A stretch of DNA of 64,000 bases from Agarivorans gilvus (GCF_001420915.1 NZ_CP013021.1:1374001-1438000), one strand, 5' to 3'. Shown: positions 18,095 through 27,488, counted from the first letter of the stretch. A program made the numbers and translations. Notes: generated from the letters alone by a model not told the origin.

Positions 18095-18994
18095 CTACTG
18101 TTTCAACTTGGGATCAAGCGCATCGCGCAAGCCATCGCCCATCAAGTTAAAGGCCAATACCGTTAACAAAATCACCAAACCGGGGAAGGTCACCACCCAC
18201 CAGGCGCGTTGTACAAACTGCAAGGCGTCTGCCAGCATGCTGCCCCACTCCGGTTGTGGCGGCTGAGCACCTAGACCTAAGAAACCTAATGCGGCCATAT
18301 CGAGAATGGCGTTAGAAAAGCCTAGGGTGGCTTGCACAATCAAAGGAGCAAGACAGTTAGGTAAAATAGTAATAAACATTAGACGCAGCGAGCCCGCCCC
18401 CGCCACGCGGGAGGAAATCACATAGTCTTTGTTTAGCTCGGCAATGGTCGAGGCCCGAGTTAAACGTACGTAGTGAGGCATCGATACAATGGCAATTGCC
18501 ATTGCCGCATTAAAGATGCTTGGACCTAAGATAGCCACAATCGCAATCGCCAACAATAAGCTGGGCATCGCCAGCATAATGTCTACCGCGCGCATGATGA
18601 TGGTTTCAACATAGCCGCGGAAGAAACCGGCAATCAAACCTAAAATTACCCCAATACCCAGCGATAGGGTTACCACTAAGCAGCCGATAAACAAGGAGAG
18701 TCGAGCACCGTGGATCAAACGTGACAAAATGTCACGACCCACATCATCAGTACCAAGCAAATAGCTAGTAGAGCCGCCCTCTACCCAAAACGGCGGTAGT
18801 AATAAGGCGTCACGGTACTGTTCGATAGGCGAATGCGGCGCAATCACGCTGGCGAACAAGGCCACCAAGATCATGGCGACAATAAATACTAAGCCAACCA
18901 CGGCACCGGTATTTTTACTAAAATAGCTCCAAAACTCTTGCAGAGGAGTTTGAATTTGTGGCCCAGTCACTGGGCTAGAAGTTTGTTCAGACAT
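18095..18994 (-). CDS. dppC: Dipeptide ABC transporter permease DppC
   Basis: 299 residues. An N-terminal helix (NTGAVVGLVFIVAMILVALFAS) precedes the periplasmic segment with LLGTDDVGRDILSRLIHGARLSL, the hallmark of DppC/OppC. Five further helices follow, with the EAA-type loop (RVAGAGSLRLMFITILPNCLAPL) that contacts the ATPases. It forms the channel with DppB. The spacing of 11 bp to dppB shows one transcription unit. Confidence 0.9.
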   Translation of the reverse strand: MSEQTSSPVTGPQIQTPLQEFWSYFSKNTGAVVGLVFIVAMILVALFASVIAPHSPIEQYRDALLLPPFWVEGGSTSYLLGTDDVGRDILSRLIHGARLSLFIGCLVVTLSLGIGVILGLIAGFFRGYVETIIMRAVDIMLAMPSLLLAIAIVAILGPSIFNAAMAIAIVSMPHYVRLTRASTIAELNKDYVISSRVAGAGSLRLMFITILPNCLAPLIVQATLGFSNAILDMAALGFLGLGAQPPQPEWGSMLADALQFVQRAWWVVTFPGLVILLTVLAFNLMGDGLRDALDPKLKQ

Positions 18995-19005
18995 AATACC
19001 TTTCC

Positions 19006-20016
19006 TTATTTGCCGTGACGGATCCGCGGATTAACCACGCCGTAAAGAATGTCGACAAGTAAGTTGACCACAATAATAATGGTAGCCACGATTAAAATGC
19101 CCCCTTGTACTACTGGATAATCTCGACGGCCAATGGATTCAATCAGCCATTTGCCAATCCCTGGCCAAGCGAAAATAGTTTCGGTAAGAATCGCTCCCGA
19201 CAACAAAATACCCACTTGCAAGCCAATCACGGTGATCACCGGAATTAATGCATTGCGTAGCGCATGTACCACAATCACTCGCATTGGCGCCATGCCTTTA
19301 GAACGAGCGGTACGAATATAGTCTTCGCCTAACACTTCTAACATCGATGAACGGGTCATTCGCGCAATCACCGCCATCGGGATGGTGCCCAGTACAATGC
19401 TGGGCAAGACCAAGTGATGGAGGGCGGATAAAAACGCGCCTTCTTCACCGGATAACAAAGTATCAATCAACATAAAACCGGTGACTTCATCAATCCAATA
19501 AGTCACATCCAGTCGCCCGGAAACCGGGGTTATCCCCAGATTCACCGAGAATACCAGCATTAATAACAAGGCCCACCAGAATATGGGCATAGAATAGCCA
19601 GTGAGAGAAAATGTCATGACCGAGTGGTCAAATAAGGAGCCCCGTTTGACGGCGGCGATAATGCCACAGGGTAAGCCGACTAAAATGGCAAAAATGGCAG
19701 CACAAGTCGCGAGCTCAACGGTAGCGGGAAATAAAGTTAAGAATTCTTCGGTGACCGGTGTCTTGGTGATAAGTGAACGCCCAAGATCACCACTCGCAAT
19801 GTTCTTCACATAATCAAAGTATTGAACCAACAAGGGTTGGTCTAAGCCCAATTCGGCACGCAAGGCAGCATGGCGTTCGGGGGACACCCCTCTTTCACCC
19901 GCCATCACTTCGATCGGGTCTCCGGGGATCAAACGAATCAAAGTAAAGGTTAAAAGAGTAATGCCTATGAAGGTGGGTATCACCAACATTAATTTTTTTA
20001 TAATAAACTGGAACAT
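19006..20016 (-). CDS. dppB: Dipeptide ABC transporter permease DppB
   Basis: 336 residues (E. coli DppB 339). It begins MFQFIIKKLMLVIPTFIGITLLTFTLIRLIPGDP, the standard DppB/OppB first helix, and has about six membrane segments. The EAA loop (IRTARSKGMAPMRVIVVHALRNALIPV) and the ending VDILYGVVNPRIRHGK are typical. It follows dppA across 57 bp that contain a GC-rich hairpin, the usual arrangement that lowers permease expression relative to the binding protein. Confidence 0.92.
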   Translation of the reverse strand: MFQFIIKKLMLVIPTFIGITLLTFTLIRLIPGDPIEVMAGERGVSPERHAALRAELGLDQPLLVQYFDYVKNIASGDLGRSLITKTPVTEEFLTLFPATVELATCAAIFAILVGLPCGIIAAVKRGSLFDHSVMTFSLTGYSMPIFWWALLLMLVFSVNLGITPVSGRLDVTYWIDEVTGFMLIDTLLSGEEGAFLSALHHLVLPSIVLGTIPMAVIARMTRSSMLEVLGEDYIRTARSKGMAPMRVIVVHALRNALIPVITVIGLQVGILLSGAILTETIFAWPGIGKWLIESIGRRDYPVVQGGILIVATIIIVVNLLVDILYGVVNPRIRHGK

Positions 20017-20045
20017 AACTACAGCTCTGTGTCTGAAGGAAGGAA

Positions 20046-20065
20046 AGGGGCCGTTACCAGCCCCT
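20046..20065 (-). terminator. Intra-operon hairpin dppA-dppB
   Basis: AGGGGC and GCCCCT arms around an 8-nt loop, in the 57-bp dppA-dppB gap. No T run follows, so it is better read as an mRNA-stabilising or partial-attenuation hairpin protecting the abundant dppA message than as a full terminator. Confidence 0.5.
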
Positions 20066-20073
20066 AAGCATGT

Positions 20074-21663
20074 TTATTTTAACGACACGCCATAGAAGTA
20101 ATGACCACCTAGAGGGTCAATTTTAAAGCCTTGAACTTCTTTACGAACTGGCTGGTAAGTAACAGAATGAGCAATAGTGATCCAAGGAGCTTGTTCCTTG
20201 AAGATCAACTGCGCTTCTTCATATAGCGGTGTACGATCAGCTTGATTAGAAATTTGTTTCGCTTTCATAATCACATCATTGAATGGCTTGTAACACCACA
20301 TAGCACGGTTACCACCACCTACAGCGTCACAACTTAACAATACACTTAAGAAGTTATCTGGGTCACCATTATCTCCGGTCCAACCTAGTAATACGGTATC
20401 GTGCTCACCTTGTTTAGAACGCTTAAGGTATTCACCCCATTCGTAACTCACAATTTCCGCATCCACACCCACTTTCGCCCAATCGGCCTGAATGATTTCA
20501 GCCATACGACGCGCATTAGGGTTATACGGACGTTGAACAGGCATTGCCCAGATATTGGTTTTCAAATCGCTAACACCGGCTTCTTTCAGTAACGCTTTAG
20601 CTTTTACTGGATCGTAAGCGTAATCAACGGTGTCGTTATTGTAAGACCACATTGTTGGTGGAATGGGGTTCTTAGCGATTTTACCGCTACCTTGGAACAC
20701 CGCATCGATAATTGCTTGCTTGTTAACCGCTAAGCTAAGCGCTTGACGCACTTTAACGTTATCAAAAGGTGCTTTTTGAGCATTAAACGCCAAGTAACCT
20801 ACGTTTAAACCTTCTTGGCTCATTAGGTTGATCTCGGGGTCATCTTTCATTTGCTCTACGTCAGCCGGGTTTGGATAAGGCATAACGTGACACTCACCCG
20901 CTTTCAGCTTGGCATAACGGACTGACGCGTCAGGAGTGATTGAGAAAACTAAACGATCAATTTCAGGTGCACCACGCCAGTAATCTTTATTACCCACGTA
21001 ACGAATAATTGAGTCTTTTTGATACTGCACTTTTTGGAAAGGGCCAGTACCTACAGGGTCAAGGTCCAACTTCTCAGGCGTACCCGCTTTAAGCATGGCA
21101 TCAGCTTGTTCAGCAGAGAAGATAGAAGCAAAGTCCATCGCTAGGTTAGCAATGAAAGGCGCTTCAGGGCGGCTTAGTACAAATTTAACGGTGTAATCGT
21201 CAACCTTAACGATTTCTTTCACCAAATCGTTCATGCCCATGCCGCTATAGTACTCGTAAGAACCACCAGACACTTTGTGGTAAGGATGCTCAGGGTCATC
21301 CTGACGTTCGAAAGAAAATACCACGTCATCGGCGTTAAAGTCGCGAGTCGGTTTGAAGCCTTTTTTCTGGCTATGGAATTTTACACCCTTACGTAGGTGG
21401 AAAGTGTACTCTAGGCCATCTTCAGATACGTCCCAAGACTCCGCCAAGCCAGGAATAACGTTAGTGGTACCCACTTCAAACTCAACTAAGCGGTTAAACA
21501 TATTTTTAGAAGAGGCATCAAACGTGGTACCCGCTGTGTACAAACTTGGATTAAAACCCTCTGGGCTGCCTTCTGAACAGAAGACAAATGTTTTAGCCTG
21601 TACACTGACGGCTACAGCGCTTGCTACGAGTGCTAAAGATAGCTTCGCTAATCCTTTTTTCAT
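20074..21663 (-). CDS. dppA: Periplasmic dipeptide-binding protein DppA
   Basis: 529 residues (E. coli DppA 535). Residues 1-23 (MKKGLAKLSLALVASAVAVSVQA) are a Sec signal peptide. The mature start KTFVFCSEGSPEGFNPSLYTAGTTFDAS is nearly diagnostic for DppA, and the region LGWTGDNGDPDNFLSVLLSCDA contains the Asp residue that in DppA binds the ligand amino terminus. It delivers dipeptides, and in some species haem or 5-aminolevulinate, to DppBCDF. First gene of the operon. Confidence 0.94.
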   Translation of the reverse strand: MKKGLAKLSLALVASAVAVSVQAKTFVFCSEGSPEGFNPSLYTAGTTFDASSKNMFNRLVEFEVGTTNVIPGLAESWDVSEDGLEYTFHLRKGVKFHSQKKGFKPTRDFNADDVVFSFERQDDPEHPYHKVSGGSYEYYSGMGMNDLVKEIVKVDDYTVKFVLSRPEAPFIANLAMDFASIFSAEQADAMLKAGTPEKLDLDPVGTGPFQKVQYQKDSIIRYVGNKDYWRGAPEIDRLVFSITPDASVRYAKLKAGECHVMPYPNPADVEQMKDDPEINLMSQEGLNVGYLAFNAQKAPFDNVKVRQALSLAVNKQAIIDAVFQGSGKIAKNPIPPTMWSYNNDTVDYAYDPVKAKALLKEAGVSDLKTNIWAMPVQRPYNPNARRMAEIIQADWAKVGVDAEIVSYEWGEYLKRSKQGEHDTVLLGWTGDNGDPDNFLSVLLSCDAVGGGNRAMWCYKPFNDVIMKAKQISNQADRTPLYEEAQLIFKEQAPWITIAHSVTYQPVRKEVQGFKIDPLGGHYFYGVSLK

Positions 21664-22052
21664 TATGATTCTCCGTGTGACATCTTGTCATATATGCAAC
21701 CGGTATGGCCGCATTTCCGGTGTGTTTGCGAATAGACTAATAATTTTTATTCTTGATAAATCTAGTATCAGTTGTCTGATATGTCCTGTTAACAGTGACA
21801 AATATTGACAGTACGCGATTTAAGCAAGTCTGATCCGCTTTTTGCCCGTAATAAACTAGTATTTTTATCTGCCACTGTAAATAGCATCAACAGGATTTTA
21901 TAAGCCAAAATAGACTTGGCGCAGTCGAAGTGATTAATGATTCGTTAGAAGATCATAATTATGCACATAGTAATAAGCATATACTTAATATTTATAAAAA
22001 CAATCTACTAGATAACATCATACAAATATAAAAATGCAGATGGAATGCGTGA
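21664..22052. other. Intergenic region upstream of dppA
   Basis: 389 bp between the dppA start and the pgpA stop, strongly A/T-rich from about 21940 to 22040. It must contain the dppA promoter. The best pair I can see is weak (TTATCA, 17-bp spacer, TCTATT on the minus strand near 21730-21760). I see no reading frame or structured RNA. Confidence 0.45.
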
Positions 22053-22532
22053 CTAATTAAGGACGAGCAAAATTATTTGCATCGATATTGCCGCGAAAAC
22101 GCCAGCTAATACGTCATCTATCATTATGCCGAAGCCACCGTGAACTTTTTTGTCCAAAACTTTTATCGGCCACGGCTTCACGATATCAAACAGCCTGAAT
22201 AACAGAAAACCCAACAAAATATTAAGCGGCGAAACGGGCACCAGTAACATGGTGATCCAAAAACCTACAAACTCATCCCAAACAATCGCGCCATGATCAT
22301 GCACGCCCATATCATCGCTGGCTTTTTGACAGCACCATACGCCAAATACAAAACTGACTACTAAGGCCAGCAAATAACCGCTAAGCGGTAACTGAGCCAA
22401 CAATAAATATAAGGGGATAGCCGCCACAGTACCTGCGGTACCTGGAGCCTTGGGGCTTAAACCACTGCCTAAACCGAGGGCGCATAAATGCAAAGGATTA
22501 CGCAAACTTAAACGGGCTAAAGCCTTATCCAT
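22053..22532 (-). CDS. pgpA: Phosphatidylglycerophosphatase A
   Basis: 159 residues (E. coli PgpA 172). An inner-membrane enzyme that dephosphorylates phosphatidylglycerol phosphate. The motifs GSGLSPKAPGTAGTVAAIPLYLLL and HDHGAIVWDEFVGFWITM with conserved acidic residues are those of the PgpA family, and DIVKPWPIKVLDKKVHGGFGIMIDDVLAG follows as expected. About three to four membrane segments. It closes the nrdR-rib-nusB-thiL-pgpA cluster, 21 bp after thiL. Confidence 0.93.
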   Translation of the reverse strand: MDKALARLSLRNPLHLCALGLGSGLSPKAPGTAGTVAAIPLYLLLAQLPLSGYLLALVVSFVFGVWCCQKASDDMGVHDHGAIVWDEFVGFWITMLLVPVSPLNILLGFLLFRLFDIVKPWPIKVLDKKVHGGFGIMIDDVLAGVFAAISMQIILLVLN

Positions 22533-22553
22533 AGTGCTGCTCTATAACGAAAA

Positions 22554-23531
22554 CTAGTTAAAGTGATCCCAACCAGAGGGGTCGAATTGATAGGGTTTGC
22601 CTTGATACTGTAGCTTGATTTCTCCCTGGCCAGAAGCCAGCTGACCAATGCAGGTAAAAGGCACGCCACTATACGAAAGGGAAGTATTCACCGAGCCTTT
22701 ATTTGACTCCGGTACAGTAAAGCAGAGTTCATAATCTTCTCCACCACAAAGCGCCAGTTGAAAGCTTTGATCTAAGCCTACCGCCTCGGTCATGGTTTCT
22801 GAAAGCGGTAGCTGCTCTAATTTTAGACTCGCGGAACAGCCACTTTGACGCAGAATATGCCTTAAATCATTGGCTAAGCCGTCTGAAATATCGATGGTTG
22901 CCGAAGCTATATCGCGTAAGCCATAACCCGCCAATACTCGGGGTTGAGGGAAATAGTGTTGTTTCAAACACAGCTCTAGCTGCTGAGGGGTTAAGCTCAG
23001 CTGTTGCTGTAAGTGAGCTAAGGCTAAACCCGAGTCACCTAAATTACCAGTAACGTAGATCCAATCGCCGGGTTTAGCTCCGTTGCGGCGTAGGGCCTTA
23101 TCGCTAGGCACAACGCCATGAACCGTCACGGTAATGCTTAGCGGCCCTTTAGTAGTATCGCCACCAATCAGGCTAACATTAAAATATTCGGCTAAGTCGT
23201 AAAAGCCTTTACTAAATTGTGCCAACCAAGGTTCATTCACTTCGGGTAAGGTCAACGCTAAAGTAACCCAGCGTGGCTCTGCTCCCATCGCCGCCATATC
23301 GCTTAAATTGACCGCGAGAGCTTTATGCCCTAGGGCGCGAGGAGGGATATCAGGGAAGAAGTGAATGCCTTCAACCAGTGTATCGGTTGAAATAGCAATT
23401 TGACTATTTTCAGGTGCAGCAACCAGCGCAGCGTCATCACCCACGCCCAGTAAAACGTCTTGGCGTGGTGAGCTTTGCCGGAAGTACTTCTCAATAATGT
23501 CAAATTCACCCAAGGATGATTGAGAACGCAT
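22554..23531 (-). CDS. thiL: Thiamine-monophosphate kinase
   Basis: 325 residues (E. coli ThiL 325). It phosphorylates thiamine monophosphate to the active coenzyme thiamine diphosphate. The N-terminus GEFDIIEKYF and the Mg/ATP motifs GVGDDAALV, STDTLVEGIHFF, LIGGDTTKGPLS and DISDGLANDL are intact. The start codon lies 3 bp after the nusB stop, so translation is likely coupled. The product supplies the cofactor of Dxs, encoded elsewhere in this window. Confidence 0.95.
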   Translation of the reverse strand: MRSQSSLGEFDIIEKYFRQSSPRQDVLLGVGDDAALVAAPENSQIAISTDTLVEGIHFFPDIPPRALGHKALAVNLSDMAAMGAEPRWVTLALTLPEVNEPWLAQFSKGFYDLAEYFNVSLIGGDTTKGPLSITVTVHGVVPSDKALRRNGAKPGDWIYVTGNLGDSGLALAHLQQQLSLTPQQLELCLKQHYFPQPRVLAGYGLRDIASATIDISDGLANDLRHILRQSGCSASLKLEQLPLSETMTEAVGLDQSFQLALCGGEDYELCFTVPESNKGSVNTSLSYSGVPFTCIGQLASGQGEIKLQYQGKPYQFDPSGWDHFN

Positions 23532-23534
23532 TAT

Positions 23535-23951
23535 TTAAGACTTGAGCTGTTGCAGGCGAAGTACTTTATCTAGCACACCATTAACAAACTTATGACTATC
23601 TTCTGCGGCAAATGATTTAGCCAGCTCGATGGCTTCGTTAATCACCACTTTAGGTGGTACGTCACTTACCATTAATAGTTCATAGACACCAATCAACAAA
23701 ATGGCGTGTTCAACAATGTCCAGTTCTTCTAGCTTACGTGACAATGAAGAGCTCATTGCCGCATCAAGTTTTTCGCTATTGCCAACTACACCAGTGAGCA
23801 AAGTAGAAAAGTACGGAACATCAGCTTTACTCATATCCTGTTCGCTTAAGAACTGATGTTCGATGTTAGCAACGCTGTCCTTGGTCACTTGCCATTGATA
23901 AATTGCTTGAGTAGCAAATTGCCTCGCTTTACGGCGTGCAGCTGGTTTCAC
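23535..23951 (-). CDS. nusB: Transcription antitermination factor NusB
   Basis: 138 residues (E. coli NusB 139). An all-helical protein that binds boxA RNA with NusE (ribosomal protein S10) for antitermination of rRNA operons. The sequence KPAARRKARQFATQAIYQWQ at the N-terminus carries the arginine-rich RNA-binding region, and PPKVVINEAIELAKSFAAEDSHKFVNGVLDKV is the family's C-terminal signature. The start is GTG at 23951. It sits between ribH and thiL, as in E. coli. Confidence 0.95.
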   Translation of the reverse strand: MKPAARRKARQFATQAIYQWQVTKDSVANIEHQFLSEQDMSKADVPYFSTLLTGVVGNSEKLDAAMSSSLSRKLEELDIVEHAILLIGVYELLMVSDVPPKVVINEAIELAKSFAAEDSHKFVNGVLDKVLRLQQLKS

Positions 23952-23966
23952 AGAGAGATCCTCAAA

Positions 23967-24437
23967 TTAAACTTCGATCTGACTAACTAAGTTAATCATT
24001 TCCAAAGCGCTTAGGGCGGCTTCGGTACCTTTATTACCCATTTTAGTGCCAGCGCGTTCAATCGCTTGCTCGATAGACTCAGTGGTTAATACGCCAAAGG
24101 TCACTGGAATATCGTATTCCAACATCACCTGCGCCAAACCTTTATGGCATTCATTAGCCACCAATTCGAAGTGATATGTACCACCACGAATTACCGTACC
24201 CAAAGCAATAATAGCATCGTATTTTTTACTAGCAGCAATACGCTTAACAGCTAAGGGAATTTCAACCGCACCAGGTACTCGAACTACCGTGATGTTGTCA
24301 TCATTCACGCCACCTTGACGGGTTAAGGTATCAACGGCACCCGACAACAGGTTTTCGTTAATAAAGCTGTTAAAACGTGCTATCACAATGGCGACTTTCG
24401 CATTTGGCGCCGCTAAATTTGCTTCGATTACTTTCAT
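23967..24437 (-). CDS. ribH: 6,7-dimethyl-8-ribityllumazine synthase
   Basis: 156 residues (E. coli RibE/RibH 156). I chose the ATG at 24437 (MKVIEANLAAPNAKVAIV) over an earlier in-frame start because it matches family length and has AAAGG upstream. It condenses 5-amino-6-ribitylamino-uracil with dihydroxybutanone phosphate. The active-site segments are IARFNSFIN, GAVEIPLAVK and GTVIRGGTYHFE, including the catalytic His. Part of the riboflavin operon, 15 bp before nusB. Confidence 0.95.
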   Translation of the reverse strand: MKVIEANLAAPNAKVAIVIARFNSFINENLLSGAVDTLTRQGGVNDDNITVVRVPGAVEIPLAVKRIAASKKYDAIIALGTVIRGGTYHFELVANECHKGLAQVMLEYDIPVTFGVLTTESIEQAIERAGTKMGNKGTEAALSALEMINLVSQIEV

Positions 24438-24535
24438 ACTTGATTCTGCCTTTTCTTTGAGTCCATCAAAAAAATCGCGCCATTCTAGCACAACTAATTC
24501 AATTGACCCTTATTAAAATTATTAAACGCCTAGGC

Positions 24536-25648
24536 TTATTCTTGGTCGATATATTCAATCACTTCTAAACCAAAACCGGAAAGCGCATGATAGCGTTTTG
24601 GTGAGCTCAGCAGACGCATTTTACTTACGCCTAAATCAGCCAAGATTTGCGAGCCCACCCCCACGGTGCGCGAGGCAACTTGCTGCTGTTTTTTATTGGG
24701 TGTTTGACCGCGGTCTTCCAAAGCAAAAGCTTTCACCTGCTCAAGCAGATTATCGGCATCATCATCGGTGCTTAATAACACCATCACACCATTTTCCTGT
24801 GCAATTTTTTCCAAGGCCTTATCAATCGGCCAGCTCATTCGCCCGGCTCGATCGCTGCCTAGTAAGTCACTGAATGGGTTATGCAAGTGCACTCTCACCA
24901 AGGTCGCCTGATTGGCGTCAACCTCCCCAGCCTGCATCACAAAATGCACTTTTTGATCGATGGTATCGCGATAAGTAATCAACTTAAAGTCACCGTAACG
25001 GCTTGGCATGTGACATTCAGAAACCCGCTCGATGGTGGTTTCGTTATTGTTACGGTATTCAATCAAGTCGGCAATGGTGCCCATTTTTAAGTCATGCTTT
25101 TGACAAAACTTTTCCAAATCGGGGCGGCGCGCCATGGTGCCGTCTTCATTTAAAATCTCAACAATCACGGCGGCTGGTTCGCGCCCCGCTAAACGAGCCA
25201 AATCGGTACCTGCCTCAGTATGGCCAGCGCGAGTTAATACCCCACCCTCTTGTGCCATCAAAGGAAAAATATGTCCCGGCATCACAATATCACTGGGTTT
25301 AGCATCACGTGCTACCGCGGCCTGCACGGTTCTAGCGCGGTCGGCAGCCGATATGCCGGTTGTCACTCCCTGCGCCGCCTCAATCGATACGGTGAAATTG
25401 GTGGCGAACTGTTCGGTATTAACGTCTACCATTAAGGGTAATTTCAATTGCTGACAACGCTGTTTGGTCATCGGCAAGCAAATTAAACCTCGGCCGTAAG
25501 TTGCCATAAAATTGATGGCCTCTGGCGTTACCATGTCGGCCGCCATAATCAAGTCACCTTCATTCTCACGATCTTCATCATCCATGAGAACCACCATTTT
25601 ACCATGACGTAAATCTTCAATAATTTCTTCGATACTGCTTAATGACAT
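24536..25648 (-). CDS. ribBX: Hybrid DHBP synthase with degenerate GTP cyclohydrolase II domain (RibBX)
   Basis: 370 residues. Residues 1-200 are 3,4-dihydroxy-2-butanone-4-phosphate synthase: DDEDRENEGDLIMAA (metal and substrate acidic loop), RGLICLPM and RAGHTEAGTDLARLAG. Residues 205-368 align with GTP cyclohydrolase II, but the zinc-binding stretch with three Cys (SECLTGD..RCDCG in RibA) is replaced by HLHNPFSDLLGSDRAGRMSW, so GCHII activity is very unlikely. Such hybrid RibBX proteins are known from Shewanella. A separate RibA should exist elsewhere in the genome. It lies within the riboflavin operon. Confidence 0.92.
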   Translation of the reverse strand: MSLSSIEEIIEDLRHGKMVVLMDDEDRENEGDLIMAADMVTPEAINFMATYGRGLICLPMTKQRCQQLKLPLMVDVNTEQFATNFTVSIEAAQGVTTGISAADRARTVQAAVARDAKPSDIVMPGHIFPLMAQEGGVLTRAGHTEAGTDLARLAGREPAAVIVEILNEDGTMARRPDLEKFCQKHDLKMGTIADLIEYRNNNETTIERVSECHMPSRYGDFKLITYRDTIDQKVHFVMQAGEVDANQATLVRVHLHNPFSDLLGSDRAGRMSWPIDKALEKIAQENGVMVLLSTDDDADNLLEQVKAFALEDRGQTPNKKQQQVASRTVGVGSQILADLGVSKMRLLSSPKRYHALSGFGLEVIEYIDQE

Positions 25649-25704
25649 AGCAACCTTACTTACCTTTGAGGCGTATTTTTTGTTGTTTCAACATTTTAAG
25701 CCAG

Positions 25705-26358
25705 CTACTTAATAAAGCCATGCTGTGCTAGGAATGCACTGTTAATTTTAGAAGTTTGAGGCTGTTCAGCGTAACCAATAAGCCGTTCAACATAACGGGC
25801 GATAACATCCACTTCTAGGTTAATTTTTTGGCCCACCACCCAACTGGCAATGGTGGTTTGCTCCGCTGTATGTGGAATAATCGTTAGACGCAACTGCTGC
25901 TGCTCCACCTGATTCACCGTTAAGCTGATACCATCTACCGTAACCGAGCCCTTGTGGGCGATGTAGCGAGCTAATTCATTTGGCACTGTTAGCCAAATAT
26001 TAACGGCGCGCGCGCTGGGGCTAATACTGGTGACTTCAGCTAGGCCATCAACATGACCGCTAACAATGTGTCCACCAAAACGACTGGTGGCTAACATGGC
26101 TTTTTCAAGATTAACGCCATCGCCCTGCTTACACTTGGCCAGTGAAGTTAAACTTAGCGTTTCTGTGGAAACATCGGCGCAAAAATAATCTTGGCCAAAC
26201 TCAACCACGGTTAAACAAATACCACTTACCGCAATGCTGTCACCCAGATGCACATCTGACATATCCAAAGTGGGACAAGCGATTTTCAAGCGAACGTCGC
26301 CACTGCGTTTATCAACACTTTTTATGGTGCCGAGAGCTTCTACTATTCCTGTAAACAT
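25705..26358 (-). CDS. ribE: Riboflavin synthase, alpha subunit
   Basis: 217 residues (E. coli RibC 213). It dismutates two 6,7-dimethyl-8-ribityllumazine molecules to riboflavin. Two tandem lumazine-binding repeats are visible: repeat 1 from MFTGIVEALGTIKSVDKR to the middle with DSIAVSGICLTVVEF, and repeat 2 from ATSRFGGHIVSGHVDGLAEV with KGSVTVDGISLTVNQV. It lies 14 bp after ribD and 56 bp before ribBX. Named ribC in E. coli nomenclature. Confidence 0.94.
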   Translation of the reverse strand: MFTGIVEALGTIKSVDKRSGDVRLKIACPTLDMSDVHLGDSIAVSGICLTVVEFGQDYFCADVSTETLSLTSLAKCKQGDGVNLEKAMLATSRFGGHIVSGHVDGLAEVTSISPSARAVNIWLTVPNELARYIAHKGSVTVDGISLTVNQVEQQQLRLTIIPHTAEQTTIASWVVGQKINLEVDVIARYVERLIGYAEQPQTSKINSAFLAQHGFIK

Positions 26359-26372
26359 CTTGCTGTGCTCGA

Positions 26373-27488
26373 TTATTGTGGGATCCAGATAGTCTTTATG
26401 TCGGGGCCAATACGCCGCGTTTCAAGACAACTCCAAGAATTTAGCTGAGACATTTGAGTATAACCGCCTACATCAACCAAGCTCTGCGCATCGGCTCCCA
26501 TCAGTAAACCCGCTTGATAACAAATCAGCTGGTCTACCAAGTTTTGTTCAATTAAAGCGGCGGCAAATTTACCTCCTGCTTCAACCCAAAGATCATTTAT
26601 TTCCGCTTCAGCTAATTGCCACATCAATGCGCTCAAATCATCATCTGCGCGAACTTGCAATTGTTTAGCCGCCGGCAAGCCAATTTGATGCTGAGCGCTA
26701 GCCAACCACAAATTTTGCGGTTGTTTAAAAATATTTAACTGTTTTGACGCTTTCGACAAACGCTGCTGGCGGTCTACAACAATGCGAATCGGCTGACGCA
26801 GCTCGGTTTCCGGCAGCAGCTCCGCTAGGCTACCGAGCTCAGCATAACGCACATTTAGGCTGGCATTATCGCGGATCACCGTAGCCGAGGTGGATAAAAT
26901 CGCATGGCTAAGCGCACGCTCACGTTGTACATCACTGCGAGCATAGGCCGAAGTAATCCACTTACTCTCTCCATTAGCCAAGGCGGTTTTCGCATCGATG
27001 GAGCCAGCCAATTTAAGCCGAATAAAGGGGCGTTTACGCTCAACTCGGCTTAAAAATCCTGGGTTAAGCTCGCGTGCGGCTTGCTCCATTAAGCCACTAC
27101 GTACGGTTATGCCTGCTTGCTGTAAACGAGCGATACCTCGGCCAGCCACCTGAGGGTTAGGGTCAACCATGGCCACCACCACTTCAGCGACTCCTTGCTC
27201 TACTAGCATATCTGCGCAAGCCGGAGTGCGACCAACATGACTACAAGGTTCTAAGGTCACATAACAAGTGGCGCCTCGAAGGCTAAACCCGCGAGCCTTG
27301 GCATCGGCTGCTGCGTTAACTTCAGCATGACCTTCACCCGCTTTACGGTGGTAGCCTTCGCCAATAACTTGGCCATCTTTTACTAATACACAACCCACGT
27401 TGGGGTTTGGAGCGGTAGTATAACGTCCTCGTTTAGCCAAGCTGATGGCACGGGCCATATAATGGCAGTCATCAATACTAAAACTCAC
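26373..27488 (-). CDS. ribD: Bifunctional pyrimidine deaminase/reductase RibD
   Basis: 371 residues (E. coli 367), GTG start overlapping the nrdR stop by 4 bases. The N-terminal deaminase domain (1-145) has the zinc motifs GHAEVNAAADA and LEPCSHVGRTPACADML. The C-terminal reductase domain (about 150-368) has FIRLKLAGSIDAKTALANGESKWITS and VEAGGKFAAALIEQNLVD. The product is 5-amino-6-ribitylamino-uracil phosphate. First riboflavin gene of the operon. Confidence 0.95.
   Translation of the reverse strand: MSFSIDDCHYMARAISLAKRGRYTTAPNPNVGCVLVKDGQVIGEGYHRKAGEGHAEVNAAADAKARGFSLRGATCYVTLEPCSHVGRTPACADMLVEQGVAEVVVAMVDPNPQVAGRGIARLQQAGITVRSGLMEQAARELNPGFLSRVERKRPFIRLKLAGSIDAKTALANGESKWITSAYARSDVQRERALSHAILSTSATVIRDNASLNVRYAELGSLAELLPETELRQPIRIVVDRQQRLSKASKQLNIFKQPQNLWLASAQHQIGLPAAKQLQVRADDDLSALMWQLAEAEINDLWVEAGGKFAAALIEQNLVDQLICYQAGLLMGADAQSLVDVGGYTQMSQLNSWSCLETRRIGPDIKTIWIPQ

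Noticed and set aside
25649..25704. FMN riboswitch before ribBX
   Set aside because: Only 56 bp separate ribE and ribBX, far too short for the element, and I see no RFN core upstream of nrdR or ribD either.
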